64,000 bases of DNA from assembly GCA_017482055.1 (NCBI GenBank), contig JAFUOH010000009.1, positions 1 to 64,000 of the forward strand, read 5' to 3'. How positions within the stretch are numbered: the stretch's first letter is position 1; each line of letters begins with the position of its first letter. Below, one piece after another: positions 29,517 through 38,599 of this stretch. A program made the translations under genes and the position numbers. The notes beneath the pieces are model-generated. The model worked only from the letters and a program-made list of their open reading frames with translations. It did not search any database and was not told the origin of the DNA. The DNA is from Clostridia bacterium (lineage in GTDB: Bacteria; Bacillota; Clostridia; Oscillospirales; CAG-272).

Positions 29517-31043
29517 TCAATTGCCGGTCCAAACTACCTTATTGAGAATGATCCAGCCGCAGGATTCGTCCCATGCGGTGACGATTCCACCCGAAACGCT
29601 TCCGACATAATCGAATATCATGGGTATCACAAACTCGCCGTTTGTGTCGATCATGCCCATCTTGCCGTCCCTACCGATGACGGCAAGCCCTTCGTTAAAC
29701 GGTTCGGCGCTGGTATAAACGGGATCAATGATCCATTTGCCGGTGTAGTCCATAAAGCCGTAATAACCGTCTTTTTCGAGGAGTATCATACCATTTGAAT
29801 AAGCGGTCGCGGTATAATCTGTGGGAGTGATAAATTCCGTGCCGTCGGTACGCAGAAGGACGTCCTCGTCAGAGGCGATCTCGCGCCAACCGTGCATCTC
29901 AAAATGCGGAGCGTCTATTATCTGCCGTCTTACGCGCACCAGTCCGTGATCAAAGTAGAAAAATCCAAGCGATTCTATACCGTAGGTATCCGGTAAGAGA
30001 TACTGATTGTATACCCGTCGGTCCGATGTGTTCTTATAGCTCTGATACGACATTGTGCCGCTGACGATACGGTCTGCGAAGTTTTTGCTGACGAAGGACA
30101 TAAAGCCCTCCTGATTTACAACAGCCGCCATGTCTTCGCTGAAATTGAACACTTTCAGATACTTTACCTCGGTACGAGGATAGCCGTTTATATTGGCAAA
30201 GGCGTAAAGACCTGTGGTTTTGTCATAATAGCGGGTGTAATTCTTGTCGCTTGTTTTGCCGTAGTAGGTGGGATAATTTATATATAGCCCTCTGCCATCG
30301 ACTTTATCGTTGTAATCGCTGACGGTGGGAGTGCCGTTTTCGTCAAGATAATAATACTGTGTAACGGTGTTTCGGGGATTGTAGCGGGAAGGTGTTTCGG
30401 CGATGAACAATGCGCGATCCTGCTTGTCGCGTGTGTAGGCGGGGCGATATGTGTCGATATCGAAATCCGCCGCAAGAAGCGTTCCGTCAGCACGCAGCAG
30501 ATCAACGCTCTCGCCCTTGTCGGCAATTATATAATCCATGTAAACCTCGAGCGCGGGTCTGTCCTCGGTCACCTTATTTATTTGAGTTACATATCCGCTA
30601 TATTTCCCGTAGGGCACTCGTTCGGGCACCTCGGCTACACGGGTACGCAGTGAATAAGCGCTTGCGGTCACAGCCGTAAGCTCGGCGCGTCCGAAAGCGT
30701 AGCCGTAAGTCCACTCGGTGTCAGTGACAGTGTAACCTGAGTTTTTTAATGTCTCGGTGGTATAAAGCGGAGCTAAAAACTCCTCGATCTTTGAGAGCTG
30801 AGGCTCGGGCGGGGGTGTTTCGACAGGTACGGTATCAACCGAGGTATCGGGAGCCGTTGTCACGGGCTCGGTCGTATCGGGAGCTTCCGTGTCGGTAAGA
30901 ACCTCTGTGGTATCGCTCACCTGCGGGCGCTCGATGAAGGTAAAATCATATACACCGCGCTGATATGCGATGGCGGCAGTGATCACAAACGCCAGAACCG
31001 CTACCGGAAGCACGCGCTGTGCGATCTGCTTTAGTATATTCAT
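29517..31043 (-). CDS. WG-repeat surface protein
   Basis: 508 aa. An N-terminal membrane helix (VLPVAVLAFVITAAIAYQ) is followed by a Thr/Pro/Glu-rich linker (about 45-95) that should be extracellular. The rest contains several degenerate WG/KWG beta-propeller-like repeats, such as GYYGFMDYTGKWIIDP, GKMGMIDTNGEFVIP and SCGWIILNK. These repeats are common in clostridial surface proteins and have no known catalytic activity. The gene lies between rlmH and mnmG and probably shares a transcript with them. Function unknown. Confidence 0.7.
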   Translation of the reverse strand: MNILKQIAQRVLPVAVLAFVITAAIAYQRGVYDFTFIERPQVSDTTEVLTDTEAPDTTEPVTTAPDTSVDTVPVETPPPEPQLSKIEEFLAPLYTTETLKNSGYTVTDTEWTYGYAFGRAELTAVTASAYSLRTRVAEVPERVPYGKYSGYVTQINKVTEDRPALEVYMDYIIADKGESVDLLRADGTLLAADFDIDTYRPAYTRDKQDRALFIAETPSRYNPRNTVTQYYYLDENGTPTVSDYNDKVDGRGLYINYPTYYGKTSDKNYTRYYDKTTGLYAFANINGYPRTEVKYLKVFNFSEDMAAVVNQEGFMSFVSKNFADRIVSGTMSYQSYKNTSDRRVYNQYLLPDTYGIESLGFFYFDHGLVRVRRQIIDAPHFEMHGWREIASDEDVLLRTDGTEFITPTDYTATAYSNGMILLEKDGYYGFMDYTGKWIIDPVYTSAEPFNEGLAVIGRDGKMGMIDTNGEFVIPMIFDYVGSVSGGIVTAWDESCGWIILNKVVWTGN

Positions 31044-31069
31044 TTCGGTTATCCTTTCGTTTGTGAATG

Positions 31070-31552
31070 CTATTTATGGTATTTTCCGCCTGCGGCGATA
31101 TTGAAGGCGCGGTAAAGCTGTTCAAGCAGTATTACGCGCATAAGCTGGTGCGGGAAGGTCATCTCCGAGATCGAAAGCCGCATGCGGCACGCCGACTTTA
31201 CCTCCTCGGACAGCCCGTCTGAGCCGCCGATGATAAGACATACGTCGGAAAAGCCTTCGTTTGCGATATTTGAAAGACGTTCGGAAAATTTTTCGCTGGA
31301 GCACTGCTTGCCCTCAACGCAGAGTGCGATATTGTAAGCTCGCGGCGGAAGGGCTGAGAGTATTCGCTCGCCCTCGCGGCGCATCGCGGCAGAGATCTCC
31401 GACGCAGACGGCTTTTCGGGAAGCCTTTCTTCCTTTACGGAGATATTGTCAACAGTGCAGTATGCACCAAGCCGCTTTTCGTATTCAGCCACCGCATCGG
31501 TGAGATACTTTTCTTTTATTGTTCCTACATGTACGATGTGTATGCGAAGCAT
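31070..31552 (-). CDS. rlmH: 23S rRNA (pseudouridine(1915)-N(3))-methyltransferase RlmH
   Basis: 160 aa SPOUT-class methyltransferase that modifies pseudouridine 1915 of 23S rRNA. Motifs: LCVEGKQCSSEKFSERL, VCLIIGGSDGLSEEVK and the C-terminal TFPHQLMRVILLEQLYRAFNI with the ending GGKYHK. Length matches the family. It is 45 bp after walJ on the minus strand. Confidence 0.95.
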   Translation of the reverse strand: MLRIHIVHVGTIKEKYLTDAVAEYEKRLGAYCTVDNISVKEERLPEKPSASEISAAMRREGERILSALPPRAYNIALCVEGKQCSSEKFSERLSNIANEGFSDVCLIIGGSDGLSEEVKSACRMRLSISEMTFPHQLMRVILLEQLYRAFNIAAGGKYHK

Positions 31553-31597
31553 TGTTTCACCTTAAATATATGATCGGATATGTACCGAGTCCTTGAA

Positions 31598-32380
31598 TTA
31601 CACCAGCCTTGTGGGGGCATTCGGCGATGCCACGCCGAGAAAGATATCCTGCCCGCAAAGGACGCACAGCGAAGAATGGTAGGCAAGCTCGGGCAGATTG
31701 TTTTCCTCACTCAGATGGGCAAGCAGTATACGCTTTGCGCCTGCGGCGGCAAGCCTTGACACAAACGCTGCTGCCGCTTCGTTGGAAAGATGTCCGTTCT
31801 TTGAGAGTATACGCCGTTTCAGCTCGTATGGGTATGATCCGCAGAGCAGCATGTTTTCATCGTGATTTGATTCGAGTATTACGTTCTGCGCGCCGAGCAG
31901 GGCATCGGACACCTCATCGGTGATACAGCCGATATCGGTAGCAAGCGCCAAGGTATGCTCGTCCGTGCCGTCGGTGACGACATATCCCACGCTTGCGGCG
32001 CTGTCATGTGGAGTCTCAAAGGAGCGCACGGTAAGTGCGCCGACCGTTTCGGTATATAAAAGCGGATGTATGACCGCGACCTCGGCGGTATGCTCGGTTT
32101 TTGACGAGCGAAGATGTGCCCGCGCTGACGGTTCGGTAAGATGTATTGGTATTTTATACTTTTTAGCGATGGTTTCGAGCCCCGCCACGTGGTCGGAATG
32201 CTCGTGAGTCACAAATATCGCCTTGATGCGTGAAATATCTGTATCAAGTGAACTCAGCGCCTCACATATGCGTTTACAGCTTATGCCCGCGTCGATAAGT
32301 ATTTCATCATCGTCAAGCCGCACATAAACCGAGTTACCTTTAGAGCTGGAAGCAAGTGTACATACTGAAAAGATCGACAT
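31598..32380 (-). CDS. walJ: MBL-fold exonuclease-like protein WalJ (YycJ)
   Basis: 260 aa metallo-beta-lactamase-fold protein. The start FSVCTLASSSKGNSVYV and the metal motif FVTHEHSDHVAGLETIAKKY (HxHxDH) are characteristic of the YycJ/WalJ group, a putative DNase linked to replication and cell-wall control. In Bacillus it belongs to the walRK operon and lies near rlmH; here it is next to rlmH, with walRK not in the window. The family call is strong; the substrate is inferred. Confidence 0.85.
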   Translation of the reverse strand: MSIFSVCTLASSSKGNSVYVRLDDDEILIDAGISCKRICEALSSLDTDISRIKAIFVTHEHSDHVAGLETIAKKYKIPIHLTEPSARAHLRSSKTEHTAEVAVIHPLLYTETVGALTVRSFETPHDSAASVGYVVTDGTDEHTLALATDIGCITDEVSDALLGAQNVILESNHDENMLLCGSYPYELKRRILSKNGHLSNEAAAAFVSRLAAAGAKRILLAHLSEENNLPELAYHSSLCVLCGQDIFLGVASPNAPTRLV

Positions 32381-32467
32381 TTTTTCTGTCCTTTTATTGG
32401 TGGTTGGTTATGGTTGGGAGAGGGCGATGTGCTTGAAAGCCGGTTTCCCTCCCTCGCTCTCCACATC

Positions 32468-32944
32468 TCAGCCGCCGAATATAAATTCCATTGCACCTTT
32501 GAAGAAATCGCCGTAGAAAAGGTAGATGATATCAAAAAATATCGCAAACAAAAACGGAAGCAGAATGAGCATAAGTTTTTTTGCGATAGCTTTATGACGG
32601 TTTATATTGTCGCAGGCGGCTTTTATACGATCGGGGTCGCCATCATCCGTAAACATGTCGGGAGTGACCTCTTTTTGCGAGAAGCCATGATTGAAAAATA
32701 CAATGGCGCAGACGAGAACGGTCACGATACCGAAATATATGGGCATGATGATCGGTATGTCACCGACACGAAGCGACTCCACGGCAATAAGCGCCTCATA
32801 GAGCGAGAATGCCGCAATGGTGGCAACGGCGATAAGCAACGCACGTCTCCAGTTGAAAGCTTTGAGGCTTGCCTTGACCGCGCCCTGCGGAGTTAACTCG
32901 GAGGGCGCGGTCTTTCCGGCTTTTTTCTTTTTTTGTTTTGCCAT
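32468..32944 (-). CDS. Hypothetical membrane protein
   Basis: 158 aa. A lysine-rich start (MAKQKKKKAGKTAP) precedes three membrane helices at about 33-50, 66-85 (IPIIMPIYFGIVTVLVCAIVFF) and 125-150 (LMLILLPFLFAIFFDIIYLFY). The second loop is acidic (MFTDDGDPD). No known family recognised. Its ATG overlaps the stop of the galactokinase-like gene by one base. Confidence 0.65.
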   Translation of the reverse strand: MAKQKKKKAGKTAPSELTPQGAVKASLKAFNWRRALLIAVATIAAFSLYEALIAVESLRVGDIPIIMPIYFGIVTVLVCAIVFFNHGFSQKEVTPDMFTDDGDPDRIKAACDNINRHKAIAKKLMLILLPFLFAIFFDIIYLFYGDFFKGAMEFIFGG

Positions 32945-34224
32945 TATTCAATACGAATAGCGCCATAGGGACGAACCTTGAGCACCGTAGTGGCACCCTC
33001 GCCGAATGCGCTGTCAAGTGCCGCCTTAAAATCGACGACATCATTGTTCGCAACAAATGCCTGAATGGTTCCCGCAAAGCCACCGCCGTGTACTCGGTAT
33101 GCCGCCTTCTTGCCTGCAAGGGCAAGCTCGGCAAGGCAGAGAGCGAGGGAAAGCCCCTGCTCGCCCACATTCTTTACGGTGTAAACGTTCTGGAGGTATT
33201 TGAAGCTGGAGTTGCCCGATGCCATGACACCTGCAAAGAAGCCGTCGATATCGCCCTTCTTCAGCGCTGCGGTCTGACTTGTGACACGCTCATTCTCGTT
33301 CTTGTAGTGAATGGCACGCATCACGGCGCGGTCACCTGCGAATGCGCGAAGCTCTTTGATGTTTTTGAGGATCTCGTCAAGTCCCACCTCGCGAAGCACG
33401 GGCTTGCCGAAGTAGGAAGCGATCTTTTTCATATCTGCAGGTACGGAAGCGTAATCCTCGTTGAGATCTGCGTGATTGCCGCCGGTGTTTACGATGCAGA
33501 GGCTGTAGCCTGCAGCCGTTAAGTCGAAGGGCAGCTTTTCGATGATGGGCTCCTTGGGATTCTTGAAGTCGATTGCAACAAAGCCGCCGACAGCGCAGGC
33601 GGTCTGATCCATAAGTCCGCTGGGCTTTCCGAAGAACACATTCTCGGAATACTGCGCGATCTTGGCGATCTCAGCATTCTCGACAGCTCCGCCGTTGTAG
33701 AAACCGTTTAAGATAAGACCTACCATGTCTTCAAAAGCCGCGGAGGACGAAAGCCCGGAGCCCTTGAATACGTTGGAGGTGGTGTAGGCATCGTAACCGC
33801 CTACCTTGTGACCGTACTTTAAAAAGCCTGAGCACATGCCCGAAATAATGGACTTGGAGGTGTAGTACAGCGATTCGTCAACGGTGGGATCGGTGATGTC
33901 CACCTCGTCGATGGGGAAGCCCTCGGATTTGATGTTGATGCGCATATCGTCGCGGGGGGATGCTGCTGCGATGATGTCAAGGTCGATGGAGGCGGCAAGA
34001 ACTTTGCCGTAGTTGTGGTCGGTGTGGTTGCCTGAGATCTCGCTTCTGCCCGCAACAGAGAACAGCGATATCTCACGCTTCTCGCCGAACAGCTTTGCAA
34101 ACTCGTTTACGGTGTTTATGTAACGCGCTTCCTGCGCTTTGAGGTTTTCCTCGCCGTAAAGCTCGGTAAAGATGCCTGTGTATTTACCGCTCTCGATAGC
34201 GGAGATGAGCTGTTTTGCGTTCAT
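32944..34224 (-). CDS. galK: Galactokinase-like GHMP kinase
   Basis: 426 aa. GHMP layout: sugar-binding motif GRSEISGNHTDHNYGKVLA (about 58-76, with His and Asp as in galactokinase), ATP motif VFKGSGLSSSAAFEDMVGLI near 145, and C-terminal RVHGGGFAGTIQAFV. The Asn replacing the classical Glu in GEHTDY is common in clostridial forms. Galactokinase makes galactose-1-phosphate in the Leloir pathway; other galK-like sugars are possible. No galT or galE is nearby. AAAGGA stands before the ATG. Confidence 0.8.
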   Translation of the reverse strand: MNAKQLISAIESGKYTGIFTELYGEENLKAQEARYINTVNEFAKLFGEKREISLFSVAGRSEISGNHTDHNYGKVLAASIDLDIIAAASPRDDMRINIKSEGFPIDEVDITDPTVDESLYYTSKSIISGMCSGFLKYGHKVGGYDAYTTSNVFKGSGLSSSAAFEDMVGLILNGFYNGGAVENAEIAKIAQYSENVFFGKPSGLMDQTACAVGGFVAIDFKNPKEPIIEKLPFDLTAAGYSLCIVNTGGNHADLNEDYASVPADMKKIASYFGKPVLREVGLDEILKNIKELRAFAGDRAVMRAIHYKNENERVTSQTAALKKGDIDGFFAGVMASGNSSFKYLQNVYTVKNVGEQGLSLALCLAELALAGKKAAYRVHGGGFAGTIQAFVANNDVVDFKAALDSAFGEGATTVLKVRPYGAIRIE

Positions 34225-34298
34225 GTTTATTGTCCTTTCTGTATTTGTGATGTTTTATTATGATCGTATGGTGACGGATGACACTTAACGCCGTTCCG

Positions 34299-35558
34299 TC
34301 ATTTAAGGAGCGCACGTCTTGCAAGGTCGATGGCATTGCTTGCCGATACATAGCGTATATACTCGCGTGTTGCCATGGCGCCGAGATTCAGCTCACGTAC
34401 TTCCTCGTATCCTTTGCAGGAAACGCCCACATATACCCTGCCCACGGGCTTGTCGGGCGTGCCGCCTGTGGGGCCCGCGATGCCGGTTGTGGAAATGCCC
34501 ACATCCGCATCAAACAGCGCTCTGACGCCTCGCGCCATCTCTATGGCGGTCTCGGGTGATACCGCGCCGTGAGCTTCAAGGGTTTCATGTGAAACACCTA
34601 CGAATTTTTCCTTTATGCGGTTGGCATAGGTGATGATGCTGCCGTCAAGCACCGAGCTTGCACCGCTGACGTTGGTGATACGTTTTGCAACATATCCGCC
34701 CGTACAGGATTCTGCGGCGGCGACGGTCATACCTCGGTGTATCAGCTCTGTCACAAGCGCTTCTTCGAGGCTTCCGGCATCAATGCCGTAAATAAACTTG
34801 CCAACCTCGGTGGCGCGGATCTTTTCGATAGCTTCATCACACAGCGCTGCGCATTCGGATTCGTCACTGCCTGCTGCCGTGACACGGAGCTGTACCTCAC
34901 CGTCCTTGGCGTAAGGCGCAACGGTGGGATTTTTTGAGTCAAGCATCAGATCTCGCAGCACCGTTTCGACCTTGGATTCGCCCATGCCGAAAATATTGAC
35001 GGTTTTCGATAAAAGAATATGGTCGGAAAACTTTTTCAGATAAGGCTCCACCTGCTCGGCAAACATGGGCTCGCATTCGCGGGGAGGACCCGGGAGAAGT
35101 ATGATTATCTTACCCTTTTCGCTGTCCTCCATGGCGAGGCCGGGAGCGGTGCCGTAGTCGTTTTTGAATACGACCGAGCCCTCGGGCATATATGCCTGCT
35201 TCTTATTGTTTTCGGTTATTTCGATGCCGCGCTTCGACATGCGTTCGATCATGCGTTCAAGGCTTTCCTCGTGGAGATACATGGATCGTCCCATGAGCCT
35301 TGCGGCAGTCTCCTTGGTGAGATCGTCGTAGGTGGGACCGAGCCCGCCCGTCATGATGACAAGGTCACTGCGGGAAAGGGATATTTCAAGCGCCTCGGCG
35401 AGCCGTTCGGGGTTGTCGCCGACAACGCCTTGGTGATACTGATTGATGCCGAGCGCCGCAAGTCTGCGGGAAATAAACGCCGCATCGGTGTTTACGATAT
35501 CACCGAGCAGCAGCTCGGTACCCACCGACAGTATCTCGGCGGAGCGTATCTTTATCAT
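34299..35558 (-). CDS. cinA: Competence/damage-inducible protein CinA (NMN amidohydrolase)
   Basis: 419 aa two-domain protein. The N-terminal MoaB/MogA-like domain shows SVGTELLLGDIVNTD and VIMTGGLGPTYDDLTKE; the C-terminal amidase domain shows VAAAESCTGGYVAKRITNVSGASSV and GISTTGIAGPTGGTPDKPVGRVYVG. The second domain deamidates nicotinamide mononucleotide. In many Firmicutes cinA is next to recA; here it is 30 kb from recA, beside galK and glyA. A near-parS sequence lies inside it. Confidence 0.92.
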   Translation of the reverse strand: MIKIRSAEILSVGTELLLGDIVNTDAAFISRRLAALGINQYHQGVVGDNPERLAEALEISLSRSDLVIMTGGLGPTYDDLTKETAARLMGRSMYLHEESLERMIERMSKRGIEITENNKKQAYMPEGSVVFKNDYGTAPGLAMEDSEKGKIIILLPGPPRECEPMFAEQVEPYLKKFSDHILLSKTVNIFGMGESKVETVLRDLMLDSKNPTVAPYAKDGEVQLRVTAAGSDESECAALCDEAIEKIRATEVGKFIYGIDAGSLEEALVTELIHRGMTVAAAESCTGGYVAKRITNVSGASSVLDGSIITYANRIKEKFVGVSHETLEAHGAVSPETAIEMARGVRALFDADVGISTTGIAGPTGGTPDKPVGRVYVGVSCKGYEEVRELNLGAMATREYIRYVSASNAIDLARRALLK

Positions 35559-35594
35559 GGTGTGCCTCCTTAGCGGAGTGGTATAATACTTTTA

Positions 35595-36842
35595 TTATTT
35601 CCCCTCGTAGAGCGGATATTTGTCACAGATCTTGGTAACTTCCGCGCGGATGTAGTCAGCGGAGTTTTCAAAATCGGTTGCAGCCAGCTTGATAAGATGA
35701 GCGATCACACGCATATCATCCTCCTTGAGACCGCGGGAGGTAACTGCGGGGGTACCGATGCGTACTCCGCTGGTGACAAAGGGGGACTCGGGGTCGTTGG
35801 GGATAGCATTCTTGTTGACGGTGATGTATACCTCGTCCAGCTGCTTTTCAAGCTGTTTGCCGGTGATGCCCATGGAGCGGAGGTCAACCAGCATGAGATG
35901 GTTATCGGTGCCGCCTGATACGAGATCGAAGCCTTCGGCAACAAGCGCATTTGCCAGTGCATTTGCATTCTTGACGATCTGTTCCTGATAAGCCTTGAAT
36001 TCGGGCTTCAGCGCTTCACCGAAGCATACAGCCTTGGATGCGATAACATGCATGAGGGGACCGCCCTGAGTGCCGGGGAAGATAGCCTTATTGATCTGCT
36101 TAGCAAGCTCCTCGCGACAGAGGATAAGACCGCCTCTGGGACCGCGAAGGGTCTTATGGGTCGTGGTGGTCACAACATCTGCGTAGGGTACGGGATTCGG
36201 ATGGAGACCTGCGGCAACGAGACCTGCGATATGCGCCATGTCCACCATGAGGTAAGCGCCGACCTCCTTGGCAATAGCGGAGAGACGCTCAAAGTCGATT
36301 ACTCTCGGATATGCGGAAGCACCCGCAACGATGAGCTTCGGCTTGTTTTCCTTGGCAAGGAATTCAACCTTGTCATAGTCGATTCTGCCGTCGTCCTCGA
36401 CGCCGTAGGGGACGAAGTTATAGAGAATGCCCGAGATGTTAACGGGGCTGCCGTGGGTGAGATGACCGCCGTGCGCCAGATTCATACCCATAACGGTGTC
36501 GCCGGGCTTGATGAGGGCGAGGTACACCGCGGTGTTGGCCTGTGCGCCCGAATGAGGCTGAACGTTTGCATGCTCAGCGCCGAACAGCTTGCAGGCGCGT
36601 TCGATGGCGATATTTTCTGCTATGTCAACGCATTCGCAGCCGCCGTAGTAACGCTTGCCGGGATAGCCCTCGGCGTATTTGTTGGTGAGCACGGTGCCCA
36701 TAGCCGCCATGACTGCGGGGGAGACTACGTTTTCGGATGCGATAAGCTCGAGACCTCTTTGCTGACGTGCATATTCCTTCTGTATGGCTTCGCCTACCTC
36801 GGGGTCGAAGCTCTTTATAAATTCCATATTTTCTTTGATCAT
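35595..36842 (-). CDS. glyA: Serine hydroxymethyltransferase
   Basis: 415 aa PLP enzyme converting serine and tetrahydrofolate to glycine and methylene-tetrahydrofolate. The PLP lysine is in [16 protein letters not shown] near residue 225, and the N-terminal [16 protein letters not shown] is conserved. A promoter (TTGTAA-17-TATAAT) lies upstream, and AAGGAGT is the ribosome site. It starts the minus-strand run glyA-cinA-galK and is divergent from the MinD-like gene. Confidence 0.96.
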   Translation of the reverse strand: MIKENMEFIKSFDPEVGEAIQKEYARQQRGLELIASENVVSPAVMAAMGTVLTNKYAEGYPGKRYYGGCECVDIAENIAIERACKLFGAEHANVQPHSGAQANTAVYLALIKPGDTVMGMNLAHGGHLTHGSPVNISGILYNFVPYGVEDDGRIDYDKVEFLAKENKPKLIVAGASAYPRVIDFERLSAIAKEVGAYLMVDMAHIAGLVAAGLHPNPVPYADVVTTTTHKTLRGPRGGLILCREELAKQINKAIFPGTQGGPLMHVIASKAVCFGEALKPEFKAYQEQIVKNANALANALVAEGFDLVSGGTDNHLMLVDLRSMGITGKQLEKQLDEVYITVNKNAIPNDPESPFVTSGVRIGTPAVTSRGLKEDDMRVIAHLIKLAATDFENSADYIRAEVTKICDKYPLYEGK

Positions 36843-37277
36843 TTTTATGTACTCCTTATGTAAAAAAATAGTTATAATAATTATACCTTATTTCGGGGGG
36901 AATTACAATAAGTATTTTGTAAATATTCTTGTGCGTGCGGTGTAATATTTGAGGCATTTTGCGCTATTTTTAACGGTGCGAGGCTCCAAATCGGAGGGCA
37001 TATACTGCCAAAACACACTAAACGCACAAAATTGTCAAATATTTTTGTCGGAAATGTAAAATTTAAGTTTTTGAGCGGAAAATTTGCTGTGAGGTATTGA
37101 CAGAAAGTACATAATCATGGTATCATATTAGTGTCACATTAACCAATTATGCCACAATAAATATTTCCGACAGTTTAAAACGGCCGGTGATGTTTTATTT
37201 GTCTTGATAATGCGTGACAGATTAAGCGGCAGCGACGACCGAAAACGCCCGCGCCGATACGGTGGGAGGCGGAAGCA
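36843..37277. other. Divergent region between glyA and the MinD-like gene
   Basis: 435 bp AT-rich region without a gene. It has the glyA promoter on the minus strand (TTGTAA at 36903-36908, TATAAT at 36880-36885) and a plus-strand promoter TTGACA-18-TATCAT (37097-37126). A short open frame starts at 37210 but stops after 26 codons. I found no riboswitch or structured RNA that I can name. Confidence 0.6.
37097..37126 (+). promoter_or_regulatory. Promoter of the MinD-like gene and mgsA
   Basis: -35 TTGACA (37097-37102), 18-bp spacer, -10 TATCAT (37121-37126). The start point would be near 37133, well upstream of the coding start. Confidence 0.55.
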
Positions 37278-38075
37278 ACGACAAAGATAACTCTTATAAC
37301 CTCGTGCAAGGGCGGAGTCGGAAAATCCACCGTGGCAGCCAATCTTGCTATGTCTCTGGCGCGGCGGGGCAAAAAGGTATTGCTCGCCGACTGTGACTTT
37401 GATATGCGCTGTCTCGACCTTATGCTTGGGGTCGAAAATGACATCATGTATGATCTTTACGATGCCGCAAAGGGGCGAGTCACAGTCGATCGTGTGCTGC
37501 TGCATGATGAGCGGTCGGAAAACCTATGGTTTGCCGCCGCCCCTTATAAGGGCGGACGGGAGATCACCGCAGAGGAATTTTCGGCTATAATCGACGGCGC
37601 GCTTGAGGCCGAGCCGTTTGACCACATAATCCTCGATACGCCCGGCTCTCTCGGAGTACCTGCGGTGCTGGAATCGGGAAGAGCGGACAGTGCGATCATA
37701 GTGGCGTCGCATCAGCCATCAAGTATCCGCGCAGCGGGACAGACGGGCGAATATTTACAAAAAAATCGAATAGCCGACAGACGTCTGCTCATAAACAGCT
37801 TCGATTTCGCGGGAGCTGTGGGGGGCGACCGACCGGGCATCAACGAGATAATCGACAGATCGTTTATACAGCTTTGCGGGATCGTTCCCTTTGAGCACGA
37901 GCTTATGCTCGGTGCTGAAACCGGGCGGCTCGCCTGTCAGATTAAGGGCGTGAATGCCGCGGCGGCGTTTGACAATATTGCATCTCGACTTTGCGGTATG
38001 TATGTGCCGCTGTTCCATGGTTTTCGCGGAGTAAAGACGAAACGGCAGATAAAGCGGCTGCTCGGAAGTATATGA
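37278..38075 (+). CDS. MinD/ParA-family ATPase with ACG at the start position
   Basis: About 265 aa if started at 37278. Residues read TTKITLITSCKGGVGKST: the deviant Walker A lies upstream of the first GTG (37332). No ATG, GTG or TTG precedes it in frame back to a stop at 37215. A strong ribosome site GGGAGG (37264-37269) stands 8 bases before ACG at 37278, exactly where an ATG belongs. Then ADCDFDMRCLDLMLGVENDI and Walker B IILDTPGSLG follow. The basic C-terminus GVKTKRQIKRLLGSI could be a membrane helix. mgsA follows, as in clostridial min regions. No minC or minE is nearby. Confidence 0.7.
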   Translation, partial: TTKITLITSCKGGVGKSTVAANLAMSLARRGKKVLLADCDFDMRCLDLMLGVENDIMYDLYDAAKGRVTVDRVLLHDERSENLWFAAAPYKGGREITAEEFSAIIDGALEAEPFDHIILDTPGSLGVPAVLESGRADSAIIVASHQPSSIRAAGQTGEYLQKNRIADRRLLINSFDFAGAVGGDRPGINEIIDRSFIQLCGIVPFEHELMLGAETGRLACQIKGVNAAAAFDNIASRLCGMYVPLFHGFRGVKTKRQIKRLLGSI

Positions 38076-38111
38076 CAAACAGTTTGATTTATATGAAAGG
38101 ATCGATAATAA

Positions 38112-38531
38112 ATGGAAATTGCTATCATCGCGGACGACAAGAAAAAAGAACTTATGACCCAGTTTTGCATCGCATACTGCGGTATACTTTGTAAACACAA
38201 TCTGTGTGCCACGGGTATAACGGGTAAGTATATATCCGAAGCAACGGGTTTAAAAATCGAACGACTGCTGTCGGGCTCTCAGGGAGGAACGCAGCAGATC
38301 ACTTCACGTCTTGCGTACAACGAGATAGATCTGCTCATTTATTTCCGAGATACATCCACGGATTTCCCCTACGACGAGGAGTCCCACAATCTGCTGCGTA
38401 TGTGCGACGTTTACAACGTTCCCGTTGCGACTAACATCGCCACAGCAGAGGTGCTTGTCTGCGCACTGGAAAGCGGCGGACTTGACTGGCGCGAGATCGT
38501 AAACCCCAAGTCGGATTATAACAGAAGATAA
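38112..38531 (+). CDS. mgsA: Methylglyoxal synthase
   Basis: 139 aa enzyme converting dihydroxyacetone phosphate to methylglyoxal plus phosphate. Motifs: IAIIADDKKKELMTQFC, LSGSQGGTQQI (phosphate binding), LIYFRDTSTDFPYDEE and CDVYNVPVATNIATAE. Length is normal. It is 36 bp after the MinD-like gene, an order seen in other clostridial genomes. AAAGGA precedes the ATG. A very long hairpin follows the stop. Confidence 0.92.
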   Translation: MEIAIIADDKKKELMTQFCIAYCGILCKHNLCATGITGKYISEATGLKIERLLSGSQGGTQQITSRLAYNEIDLLIYFRDTSTDFPYDEESHNLLRMCDVYNVPVATNIATAEVLVCALESGGLDWREIVNPKSDYNRR

Positions 38532-38542
38532 AGTGTTACCTA

Positions 38543-38590
38543 TAACGCACGACACCCCCGACGCGTATGCGTCGGGGGTGTCGTGCGTTA
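38543..38590. repeat. Perfect 22-bp inverted repeat with a 4-base loop
   Basis: Arms 38543-38564 and 38569-38590 are exact reverse complements around GTAT (inner bases ACGC-GTAT-GCGT). It lies 12 bp after the mgsA stop and just before the YgjV-like stop. There is no T-run, but its strength suggests a two-way transcription barrier. It does not share sequence with the GTAGGGGCG elements. Confidence 0.8.
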
Positions 38591-38599
38591 CGAACACCG

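Noticed and set aside
36843..37130. Riboswitch upstream of glyA
   Set aside because: The glyA promoter lies only about 40 bp from the ATG, leaving too short a leader for a known riboswitch.
37332..38075. MinD-like gene starting at the GTG at 37332
   Set aside because: That start would remove the Walker A lysine motif which is coded just upstream in the same frame.
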